Shown piece after piece: positions 51,663 through 59,977 of a DNA stretch of 64,000 nucleotides. The stretch spans positions 83,163 to 147,162 of the forward strand of contig NZ_PXZO01000025.1 in assembly GCF_003013475.1 (NCBI RefSeq), in the 5' to 3' direction. The DNA comes from Brevibacillus porteri. GTDB taxonomy: Bacteria > Bacillota > Bacilli > Brevibacillales > Brevibacillaceae. Below the pieces are notes generated by a model. It searched no databases, was not told where the DNA came from, and worked only from the letters and a program-made list of their open reading frames with translations. The position numbers were made by a program, and so were the translations under genes. Numbering within the stretch: the first letter of the stretch is position 1; each line of letters opens with the position of its first letter.

Positions 51663-54600
51663 ATGCGATTAATTTTATTTAAGCACAGGAAATTACTATT
51701 TTCTGTGCTTTCCTTTATCCTATTATGTGGTGTACTAGCTATTCAGTCGAATTATGTAGGTGCCTCACCTAATTTTCATAACATTAAGGTTGCTACTATT
51801 GATTCAAACAAAGAGCTTGCACCAGAAGGTGGCTTCTACAAAATACAGATCGATAGAATAGATGGAGAAGTAGGTGCGTCAGTCTCACAAATTGAAATTG
51901 ATCGGGGCATTGATAGTAATAGGGTATTAGGCTTTGCAGATACAGATAAAAAGGCTGATAGGGGATGGTACTTTGTAGACGGAGATGAAGCATCTTATTG
52001 GATCAGTCGGCTCGGTGGAAATCCCAATTATATACTTGGTGGAACTGCTAACGTATATAGTAGTTGGATAACTGCTAACGGGATACCAGAAGAAGTATTT
52101 CAACCATATAAAGCCTATAATCTTGCTGATTTGGCTGCTGCCTCAGGCGGCGCAGGCTACACCAAAGGAGACAACCTCGTCCCAGACGGCAAAGGCGGAT
52201 ACATCTCAGTAGGCCACTTCCGAACAACCCCACAACCCAGCGGCAACATAACCACAGACAAAACCAAATACAACCTCAACGAAACAGTTGAGATTCATGC
52301 AAATGCCACGGACTTTTCTTACTATGACCGCGGCATTTTTGTATGGTCTTTAAACGTGATCAACAAGACAACGGGACGTGGATACAAAAGCTTCTTGTCT
52401 AATCGACAATTCAACGATCCCAGTACCGCCGTTCCCAAGGTAAACGAGACAAGTAGTCCCCCAGGCTACAAGTGGACCTATAAAAATACCGAATATAAGC
52501 CTACCGAGCCAGGCGTGTATGAGGTGTCGCTGACAATCACTGACCTGCATCAAAGAAGTCGCCAAGGATCAAGCAGCATAAGCGTTTCGACACCTTACAC
52601 AGCACAATTCACAGTAGGTGATGTAACCCCACCGGAAAAACCCGATCCCGAAAAGCCTGATCCAGGTCCAGCCTGTTCGATCGGATCAACAAAAACCAAA
52701 CTGAACATTCAAGTCGTTGGCGATAAGGATATTAAAGACCATAATGCTGTTGCAAGCGGCGGCTCAGATATTTCTGTCGAAAAAAATGCCGAAATCACTC
52801 TCTATGCCAATAAATCGGGGAAGTTCACCATGAATGGTTATGATATGAAGCCTGGGGCGAATGGCAACAGGAAAGTCGGGACAGGAAGCATCGGTAGCTC
52901 TGGAAGGGTAAAAGTCGTCTACGTCAGTGATGATGGAACCGAATGCTGGGAGAAATATTTGAGAGTCAAGTCGCCAGACGGCGAAGGCTCATGCCCCATC
53001 GTTACACTGTCTGCATCAGCAGTGAGAAACGGTGAAACGATTGAGATTATGCCGTTTGACACGCTGACGTTCCGAGCCAAATACACAACCAAATACGGAG
53101 ATAGCGAGGAAGCATCTCTCAAGTGGGATGTAACACTTCCAAACGGAAAAATTTATACCTTACCAGTCGAGGAAAGTGACAATGGCAGATGGCGATCCTA
53201 TCATTCCTCCAGCTTAAAACTTCCGTACGGGAATATTCATGACCCGTATGATGTTCAGTTTGAGCGAGGAAAAACGTACAAACTTAAGCTTAACTTCGAT
53301 GGGACACAGTGGAAGGATCGGCCTGACTGCAATTGGGAAATCACGATCGTAGTAAAAGATGCCTCTTGTACAATAGCGGACCAAAAAAAGGTTAAATTCC
53401 TGGTACATAGCGAGCCGCCGCTACCATTTTCTCCAGAAGGCGAACTGATGAATGGATCACCCAGTTCAGGATATACACTGACAGACCCGGTATATTTCAA
53501 ATACTTTACTGATCTCGGAAACCACTACGATACCAATCTATCGTTTTCCTCGAAGGTATCTGGTACTTGGTATTTGAAGACCCCCGAAGGAAAAACAGCG
53601 TTAACCGACAAGCTTGCAGCGGACGAGTCATTCAGGCTCATGTTGCCAGTCACTGTGGATGTTGGTGATGAAATTGTACTGCTGTTCGAGTCCGAGACGG
53701 GCTGCACGGGTGAGGTACGATTCACCATTGAATCTGACCAAAAATGCAAGGATATTTTGGTGTCTGTAGAAATTAATCTGAAAAACCAAAAGTGGAGCAA
53801 AGAAATTAAACGTGGAGAAACAATTGAATTAGCAGCAGATGAAATTCCAGACGGGTATCGATTTCACATGTTTTTGTCCGAGGATAGTCACTTTTCGATG
53901 AGGTGGTTCGATCCGGCCACAGGAAACTGGGAAAGAAAGCGGAATGGAAAAGAACTGGATGGATCAAACACCTCCACAAATGGACATTGGGTGTATTTTC
54001 CGGAAGATGGGAACGATCTTCTTCTAGAAGGTCTGTACAAGGTGCAATTTTACTCAACCCAGAGTGATGGCTGCGACGGTCATTTTTTTGTGCAAATTGG
54101 CAAAGGCACTCCAAAGCCGGAAGGAGAGAATTTGCTTATTGTGAAATCGAGCTTTCACATTGATCCGAAGAGCCCTCAAGCCGCAGGAACCGATGCGACA
54201 ATTACATTCAACGTGAAGAATGCCGGGAAATTAACGCATGATACGAAATTGGCTGTTCGGTGGGCTAGCTCAGAGAAGGAAACCAGCTTGGATGTGAAGG
54301 AATTCAAGCCGGGTGAGGTGCGTAAGATCACGGTTCCGACGAAGTATCCGCAAAAATCGGAGGATTTCATCGCCCATATCAACCCTGCGAAATCCATGCC
54401 AGAAAATGAGACGATCTGGACGGACAATCGTGCGGCTTGGCCAGTGAAGATAGTTGGTGGGGAAGTTCCCGAGCCGCCTGGTGGTGGAGACGATTTTGAT
54501 GGCGGTGAAATTGGATTAGAGATTTATGACAGTGATGGTCGACAGCTACAAAAACTGCCGCTACATGCAGATGGCGTGTGGGAACGTGAGCCTGCTACGA

Positions 54601-55658
54601 TTCGCGTGGTCATTGATCAGACGAAAATAAACGAAGGCTTCCAAAAAACAGAGCAGGAGATCAATCAGAAAATCACACAATTTAAAGCAAAATTGGAGAG
54701 TTCAGTCAGCGGGGACAATATCAAAAACGTAACCGTCACTGCGAATCCCGGGTGGATTTCAGATGCCAAGAGCATGGCGGTGTATACACCATCGCAGCTT
54801 GATCTGAAGCTGACAGGCCCCGGAGCGCCGATGCAATGGCAGGTAAGCAGTGCATCTACAGGCACAGAGGTCGTGTACACAGGAACCACTGTCCCCACGC
54901 AGACGACTTGGCGCCAAGTACTGCAATCGCAAAAGTACAAAGCAGAAATCAACGGCTTTGTCATCGTAATGGATTATCAGATCGATTTTGAACTGTCCTA
55001 CGAGAGCTGCGCGATGAACGACGAAGATGAAGAGGTTTGTGAACCACAGAACATTTCCAAAACAATGACAGGACGCTATACCATAACGGTAAAAGGGGGA
55101 GAGCGTTCCTTTGAAGTATTTGAGCCGAATGCAACAGGCTCGATTCGCCATACAACCGAATGGGCAGCGTATCATGCCAGGGACCGGTATCCAAACAGCC
55201 AGCCAAATGATTACTACGCGGGGGAGCGAATCTTGACACAAGTGGGGCTGCAGGATCGACACCGCCATCCCGTGAGCAACCAGTTTCCTGTCGTGACATC
55301 TGCGCGGGCGTGGATTTCAGAAACTGGCTTACGCCAAACGCCGTTACAGTCGTTGTTAGCCTTGCAACAAGCGACCCCCCAGCTCTGGAGAGGACCTTCT
55401 TATTCCGCTTCCAAGCTAGGAACTCGTGAAGTGGGGGTAGATACGCCTTTGATGGGGGATAAACAGCATGGCTTCCAAAAGGATGCGAGCTACGCTGTCT
55501 ATTACTCTGTTTCCTTTCGTTTTGACGTGAACAAGGGCTTCTCCTATCAAAATAAAGCTTCTGGACAAGGGCACGAGCTAAAAGATTATCAACTACCTTT
55601 CCGTATCATTGCAAATGCATGGGAACGACAAGGAATCCGCAACCATACGACACAGTAA
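51663..55658 (+). CDS. Large secreted multidomain surface protein with paired cysteines
   Basis: A 1331-residue exported protein. The signal peptide or anchor ends near residue 33. Domain plan: an N-terminal unit at about 35-195; a beta-sandwich at about 197-318; a PPEKPDPEKPDPGP linker at 323-336; four tandem domains each framed by two Cys (338/428, 444/556, 569/681, 695/804); a CARDB-like Ig domain at about 825-930; a Gly/Asp linker; and a C-terminal part with coil-forming TEQEINQKITQFKAKL. The 5' third is AT-rich and 52140-52280 differs again in codon use. I recognise no enzyme motif. Structural or adhesive role is inferred. Confidence 0.85.
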   Translation: MRLILFKHRKLLFSVLSFILLCGVLAIQSNYVGASPNFHNIKVATIDSNKELAPEGGFYKIQIDRIDGEVGASVSQIEIDRGIDSNRVLGFADTDKKADRGWYFVDGDEASYWISRLGGNPNYILGGTANVYSSWITANGIPEEVFQPYKAYNLADLAAASGGAGYTKGDNLVPDGKGGYISVGHFRTTPQPSGNITTDKTKYNLNETVEIHANATDFSYYDRGIFVWSLNVINKTTGRGYKSFLSNRQFNDPSTAVPKVNETSSPPGYKWTYKNTEYKPTEPGVYEVSLTITDLHQRSRQGSSSISVSTPYTAQFTVGDVTPPEKPDPEKPDPGPACSIGSTKTKLNIQVVGDKDIKDHNAVASGGSDISVEKNAEITLYANKSGKFTMNGYDMKPGANGNRKVGTGSIGSSGRVKVVYVSDDGTECWEKYLRVKSPDGEGSCPIVTLSASAVRNGETIEIMPFDTLTFRAKYTTKYGDSEEASLKWDVTLPNGKIYTLPVEESDNGRWRSYHSSSLKLPYGNIHDPYDVQFERGKTYKLKLNFDGTQWKDRPDCNWEITIVVKDASCTIADQKKVKFLVHSEPPLPFSPEGELMNGSPSSGYTLTDPVYFKYFTDLGNHYDTNLSFSSKVSGTWYLKTPEGKTALTDKLAADESFRLMLPVTVDVGDEIVLLFESETGCTGEVRFTIESDQKCKDILVSVEINLKNQKWSKEIKRGETIELAADEIPDGYRFHMFLSEDSHFSMRWFDPATGNWERKRNGKELDGSNTSTNGHWVYFPEDGNDLLLEGLYKVQFYSTQSDGCDGHFFVQIGKGTPKPEGENLLIVKSSFHIDPKSPQAAGTDATITFNVKNAGKLTHDTKLAVRWASSEKETSLDVKEFKPGEVRKITVPTKYPQKSEDFIAHINPAKSMPENETIWTDNRAAWPVKIVGGEVPEPPGGGDDFDGGEIGLEIYDSDGRQLQKLPLHADGVWEREPATIRVVIDQTKINEGFQKTEQEINQKITQFKAKLESSVSGDNIKNVTVTANPGWISDAKSMAVYTPSQLDLKLTGPGAPMQWQVSSASTGTEVVYTGTTVPTQTTWRQVLQSQKYKAEINGFVIVMDYQIDFELSYESCAMNDEDEEVCEPQNISKTMTGRYTITVKGGERSFEVFEPNATGSIRHTTEWAAYHARDRYPNSQPNDYYAGERILTQVGLQDRHRHPVSNQFPVVTSARAWISETGLRQTPLQSLLALQQATPQLWRGPSYSASKLGTREVGVDTPLMGDKQHGFQKDASYAVYYSVSFRFDVNKGFSYQNKASGQGHELKDYQLPFRIIANAWERQGIRNHTTQ

Positions 55659-55724
55659 AAATATTTGCACCCCCTCTCTGTCTTTTTCTACTGTAAAGCT
55701 AGAAAAAGGATGAGGGGGATTTTT

Positions 55725-58490
55725 GTGGGATTAATCACGCGGCGCTTGCTATGTGCACTTCTCCTATTCGCTTTATGCTTGGGAAATACAGTGGAACAGG
55801 GCTGGGCAAATGAATGGGAGATATTCGTAGAGGAGGCGTGGGCATGGATCGACGAGGGAGAGGTGCGTTTTCAGGCACAATTATCGGGTACTCCGGATAA
55901 AATCGAGCTGTCTGTCAATCAGAACATCGACAGCAAAACCCGTTCTTTTCACGAGGAGTCTCAGATTTCCCTCGCTGTAATGCCTTTGGATGATAGCCCT
56001 CTCCAGATAGTGATGTTCATAGATGATTCGGAAGAGCCGTTACGTAGCTGGGAGCTGTCGTTGCCTGAACACATAGAGCCGACCGTAGATAAAATAAAAA
56101 TCAAAAAGGCACCTTGGAATGAAATGGCTGCCGATCAGGGAGAACCGTTAGAGTTGGTTGAACTAGAGATCGAAGCCCCAAACGAAGCTCCGCCAGAGCA
56201 GGATGCCACCGACGAAGAGCTTTCGCGGCTGGCAAAGGAATTTTATGCGCATTTTTCAGGCGAGAAGAAGCCTGGAGAAGTGGAACTGCGCAGTAGAGAA
56301 GCTCGCTTTGAGGTAGAACCGAATGACACCTTGGGAAGCAGATCGGATTGGCTCTTTGATGGAAAGGACAGCCATGGAAAGATTAGCAGCAAAGATGATG
56401 TGGATTTTTGGAAAATCAGAGGAACAACAAATGGACAGATGAATATATCCCTCACAGATATTCAGACAAACGAAGACTACGATTTGTATGTGTATGATGA
56501 GGAGGAGCGGGAGCTTGCCCGTTCAGAGCAACATGGAAATGAGCCTGAGCTTATCGAGGGACTGGCACTGGAAAAAGACAAATGGTACTACATCAAGGTT
56601 GTTGGAAAGCAGGGCTCGTTTTCGAAAGATTACTATTACCGCTTGCGAGCTGATTTTTTCGCGGATCAAGGAGGGGGCAAGGCGGATGGGTACGAGCCGA
56701 ATGACACAATGGAAGAGGCCTACGAGCTAGATGATTATAAACGAAATATCGTAGGTAATCTTCATTCACAGACAGATGTTGATTTTTACAGCTTATCCGT
56801 TAAGCTCTCCTCTACTGTGGAGGTCTCCCTCAAGGATATCCCTACAGGAATGGATATGGACGTATTTCTGCTCGACGAGGCTGGAAAAGTTGTTGCTAGA
56901 TCTGAGAAAGCGAAGAATTCGGATGAACATATGATCTTCAATGCCTATCCTGGAACTTATAAAGTCAAGGTCATGGCCAGCAAACGCTCGGGATTTACCG
57001 CTAACTCGTACAGTCTTTATATTGGAGACAGAACGATCCCAGTTATCTTAATCCCGGGAGTAGGTGGATCGCGACTCGAAGTGGAGCAGAATGGAAAGAG
57101 ATCGGAAATATGGTTGGCACTTGGCGATAGTCTCATTGGTATTAATGATCCCAAACACCGCAGGCTGCTTTCTTTGGAGCCGATCAAGCCAAACAGTGTA
57201 GATGTACAACCAGTCGTCCGTGATGCGACGATCCACCCGGAAAAAGATGATTTTTACGCCATCGAATATCTTTCCTATGCGCCGTTTTTAAAAGAACTTA
57301 CCGAACAGTATTACAGCATGGTAAAGGAACTGGAGAAAGCGGGATACAAAAAGCACCGCACCTTATTTGCACTGCCGTACGATTGGCGATACAGCAGCAC
57401 CAAAAATGCCAACCTTCTAAAAGAAGAAATCGATGCTGCACTGAAGGCTAGTGGGGCAAATCAGGTGCATTTGGTGGCACATAGCATGGGTGGGCTCTTG
57501 GTAAAAGAAACACTTCTATCCAACGTGTCCTACCAGCGCAAAGTGAATCGTGTCGTGTATATGGGCACACCTTTCCTTGGATCTCCACGGGCATATCAGG
57601 CTCTTAAGCACGGATACAATTTTTCGATCCCTTGGCTGGATGAGGAGACAGGGAAAGTGATTTCCTCTTATGCGCCTGCCGTTTACGAGCTGTTACCCTC
57701 CAAAAAATACTTTGAAACGGTTGGCTTCTTGAAAAAGAGTAACATCCAGTACTACACCTACGACGAGTTTTTAAAAGACAAAAATATTCGCCTCGACTAT
57801 GCACCGCTCGTCCGACATGGCGGCAAGATGCATGAAAAGTGGGATAACAAAACGATCAATGTTCCACAGTATTCCATTGTGGGTACAGGTCAAGTAACAC
57901 TGCTCGGTTACTTTTATGATTCTTTTTATAACGAATGGTCCCCGATTCTCGATCCTGGCGTTGGAGACGGTACCGTTCCGTATATGAGTGCCAATTACGC
58001 CCAGAAGGATATGAAAAAACGTTACTACGTGAAAGGCGAACACGCCAAGCTTCCGACCATACCAGAAGTCATCGACCAAGTAACGCGATTGCTACAGGGA
58101 GATGAGGAATTACAACCAGGATTGCGCAATGCTCCGGATCAAAATGCTGACTATCTGTATTACATCATTGCACAAGATGACAAAAGCTTTCCTGAAGTGA
58201 CGATACAAAAATCCGGCCAGACCTTTACGCTCGACGCCAATAAAAAAGAAGTACGGGAAGACCTGTCTATTGAATATCACGATCGTATCGTTGTCATCCA
58301 TGCTCGAGACGGTGAAGACCTGGAATTCCAGCCGCCTGTAGCTGTAGAGGGAGAGGAGCCAGCGCGCTTTCTGATCAAACGTTTCTCGTCAGATGATTCG
58401 GAGCGGTACAAAGAAACAGGCAGACATTACGTGCTCGATGAGCGTGGACTGGCAGAGGTAGAAGAATCTACGGATTCCTATGATGAGTAG
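55725..58490 (+). CDS. Surface LCAT-like lipase with two PPC domains
   Basis: A 921-residue exported protein. The signal peptide is at 1-30. Two bacterial pre-peptidase C-terminal (PPC) domains lie at about 195-310 and 323-433, each opening with EPND and ending with a DxYxL-like strand. An alpha/beta hydrolase of the LCAT/PGAP1 type follows: VILIPGVGGSRLEV at about 439, nucleophile Ser587 in VAHSMGG, the Asp region GDGTVPYMSANY and His in KGEHAKLP. The family acts on phospholipids or acyl esters. I chose GTG 55725, six bases after GAGGGGG. It is 66 bases after the large surface protein and probably co-transcribed. Confidence 0.87.
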   Translation: MGLITRRLLCALLLFALCLGNTVEQGWANEWEIFVEEAWAWIDEGEVRFQAQLSGTPDKIELSVNQNIDSKTRSFHEESQISLAVMPLDDSPLQIVMFIDDSEEPLRSWELSLPEHIEPTVDKIKIKKAPWNEMAADQGEPLELVELEIEAPNEAPPEQDATDEELSRLAKEFYAHFSGEKKPGEVELRSREARFEVEPNDTLGSRSDWLFDGKDSHGKISSKDDVDFWKIRGTTNGQMNISLTDIQTNEDYDLYVYDEEERELARSEQHGNEPELIEGLALEKDKWYYIKVVGKQGSFSKDYYYRLRADFFADQGGGKADGYEPNDTMEEAYELDDYKRNIVGNLHSQTDVDFYSLSVKLSSTVEVSLKDIPTGMDMDVFLLDEAGKVVARSEKAKNSDEHMIFNAYPGTYKVKVMASKRSGFTANSYSLYIGDRTIPVILIPGVGGSRLEVEQNGKRSEIWLALGDSLIGINDPKHRRLLSLEPIKPNSVDVQPVVRDATIHPEKDDFYAIEYLSYAPFLKELTEQYYSMVKELEKAGYKKHRTLFALPYDWRYSSTKNANLLKEEIDAALKASGANQVHLVAHSMGGLLVKETLLSNVSYQRKVNRVVYMGTPFLGSPRAYQALKHGYNFSIPWLDEETGKVISSYAPAVYELLPSKKYFETVGFLKKSNIQYYTYDEFLKDKNIRLDYAPLVRHGGKMHEKWDNKTINVPQYSIVGTGQVTLLGYFYDSFYNEWSPILDPGVGDGTVPYMSANYAQKDMKKRYYVKGEHAKLPTIPEVIDQVTRLLQGDEELQPGLRNAPDQNADYLYYIIAQDDKSFPEVTIQKSGQTFTLDANKKEVREDLSIEYHDRIVVIHARDGEDLEFQPPVAVEGEEPARFLIKRFSSDDSERYKETGRHYVLDERGLAEVEESTDSYDE

Positions 58491-58516
58491 TCATCAAAAG
58501 CAAAGGGTGTAAGACA

Positions 58517-58849
58517 ATGGATGATAATTGGTTTGTCTGGTTCATACTCGGTCCTTTCGTATTCTCATTGATGTTTGCGGGGCCTTTGATCGGTTTGCTC
58601 ATCGCCGCTTTCATTCGCTTCACGTTAGGCTTTCGAGGCTGGCTGATCTTTCTAAGTGTTCTTTTTATCAGCTTTGTGTACTACCTGTTTATTGTTCCCT
58701 CTGACACGATGCTAGGTGAACTGTTAGTCATGAAGGTTGCTATGGCTGTCCATACAGCAGTCGTTACGATCCTGATCATGTCGGGCATCGAAAAAATCAT
58801 CCAGCTCGTAAACAAAAAACGAAACACCCAAAAGCCCATGGATAAATAA
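58517..58849 (+). CDS. Small membrane protein, function unknown
   Basis: A 110-residue protein with three hydrophobic segments: about residues 5-35, 38-60 and 72-95, and a short basic C-terminal tail (KKRNTQKPMDK). No family is recognised. It lies 26 bases after the lipase gene on the same strand, so it may belong to that operon, for instance as an immunity, anchor or export aid, but nothing in the sequence proves this. The ribosome site is weak (AAAGGGTG). Confidence 0.65.
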   Translation: MDDNWFVWFILGPFVFSLMFAGPLIGLLIAAFIRFTLGFRGWLIFLSVLFISFVYYLFIVPSDTMLGELLVMKVAMAVHTAVVTILIMSGIEKIIQLVNKKRNTQKPMDK

Positions 58850-58932
58850 CTGGGCACATAGGCAAATTGCGTCATCGCACGTTTTTCGAGTAGAATAAAA
58901 GGAAGGAGAATGATTGTCTGGAGGTTGTTCAA

Positions 58933-59430
58933 ATGGATATTTTTGATAATAAAAAAGGTGGTTTTACCATCATGAGTGGAAAAACGGATGTACACGGAGG
59001 TTTTGGTCAAGGTGTACTTGACCTGAATGCTGTGTCTTCGGTCATTATCGATGGGGACGAAGCGTACATTGACATGGGTGCCTTGCATGCCAAAAGTTCT
59101 GTAGAAAAGGGCATCAAATGGACGATGAATAAAGAAGAAGTACCAAATGGAAAGCCTTATTGGCTCGTTTGGGTAACCGTCGATCGCAATGAAGCTGGTC
59201 CTTATTATGCAGGGGCAACCGCATGCTATATGGAAATCGATAGGGAAGCGCGTCGGGGCTACAAAATTTTGGCAGATCACGTGAATCGCATGGATTACTC
59301 TATGAAGAGACGTATTATGCTGTCCGACCTATCCGAGAAGGAAAAAGCCGCTCTGAAAAAGCTTTTGATTGATAATAACGCGGACATGTTTGAGAACTCC
59401 ACGGAGGAATTAAAGCAAAATTTGTCCTAA
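58933..59430 (+). CDS. ywhD: YwhD family protein
   Basis: A 165-residue cytoplasmic protein that keeps the YwhD pattern: DNKKGGFTIMSGKTDVHGGFGQGVLDLNA at the N-terminus, YIDMGALHAKSSVEKGIKW, and YYAGATACYMEIDREARRGYK. Function is unknown. In Bacillus subtilis ywhD neighbours the pbpG, speE and speB genes, and the same neighbours occur here, which supports the identity. TGGAGGTTG precedes the ATG. A terminator follows before the small His-rich gene. Confidence 0.88.
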   Translation: MDIFDNKKGGFTIMSGKTDVHGGFGQGVLDLNAVSSVIIDGDEAYIDMGALHAKSSVEKGIKWTMNKEEVPNGKPYWLVWVTVDRNEAGPYYAGATACYMEIDREARRGYKILADHVNRMDYSMKRRIMLSDLSEKEKAALKKLLIDNNADMFENSTEELKQNLS

Positions 59431-59539
59431 AGTTGGAAATCGTGAACGGTCTGTGAACAAATCGTGAAATCAATTGTTCACACAATTGAAGTCAGGTAAA
59501 CTTATTTCCATATCTGTGTAACATGTACACTAGGTCAAC

Positions 59540-59575
59540 AAACAGGGAGAGAGCCGTCACTCTTTCCCTGTTTGT
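59540..59575 (+). terminator. Terminator after ywhD
   Basis: AAACAGGGA/TCCCTGTTT stem with further G-C pairs inside, then TGTGTATAT. Confidence 0.7.
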
Positions 59576-59669
59576 GTATATAATTTCTTTTATTGATCAT
59601 AGTTTTTGGGATATCGCGGAACACTAATGGGGATTGAACCAAACTGTTTGACGGAAGGGGCGGTACCCA

Positions 59670-59927
59670 TTGGGAGAAGATCTCCGTGGTAATGAACAAT
59701 CGCATGATCATTTTGTGAAGCACGGTGGCGTCCATTTCCACACACACGTGACTCCGACCGAGATAAACAACTTTGTGAGTAAGCTCCCTGCTGGAAAAAG
59801 GGAAAGCTTGTTTGAAGTATTGGAACAGCTTGATAATGCCGGTCTGATTACAATCGTCAACGACCATGTTTTTGCAGATGGAGATGGAGTCGTGGGCGGC
59901 GGGGACAATCAGAGCACGCAAGGTTAA
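59670..59927 (+). CDS. Small His-rich protein, function unknown
   Basis: An 85-residue protein, translated from TTG 59670 behind GGAAGGGG. The N-terminal part has a dense His cluster (HDHFVKHGGVHFHTH at about residues 12-26), which could bind metal. The rest is KLPAGKRESLFEVLEQLDNAGLITIV, helix-like, with a Gly/Asp tail. It has no cysteines or TM segment and I know no family for it. The TTG start, the terminator on either side and the biased composition argue for a real gene, but the case is moderate. Confidence 0.6.
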   Translation: MGEDLRGNEQSHDHFVKHGGVHFHTHVTPTEINNFVSKLPAGKRESLFEVLEQLDNAGLITIVNDHVFADGDGVVGGGDNQSTQG

Positions 59928-59937
59928 TAGGTATATT

Positions 59938-59976
59938 AAAAAGGACGTACTCGATGAAGAGAAACGTCCTTTTTTC
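59938..59976. terminator. Bidirectional terminator
   Basis: AAAAAGGACGT/ACGTCCTTTTTT stem between the convergent His-rich and pbpG genes; A/T tails on both sides. Confidence 0.85.
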
Positions 59977-59977
59977 T

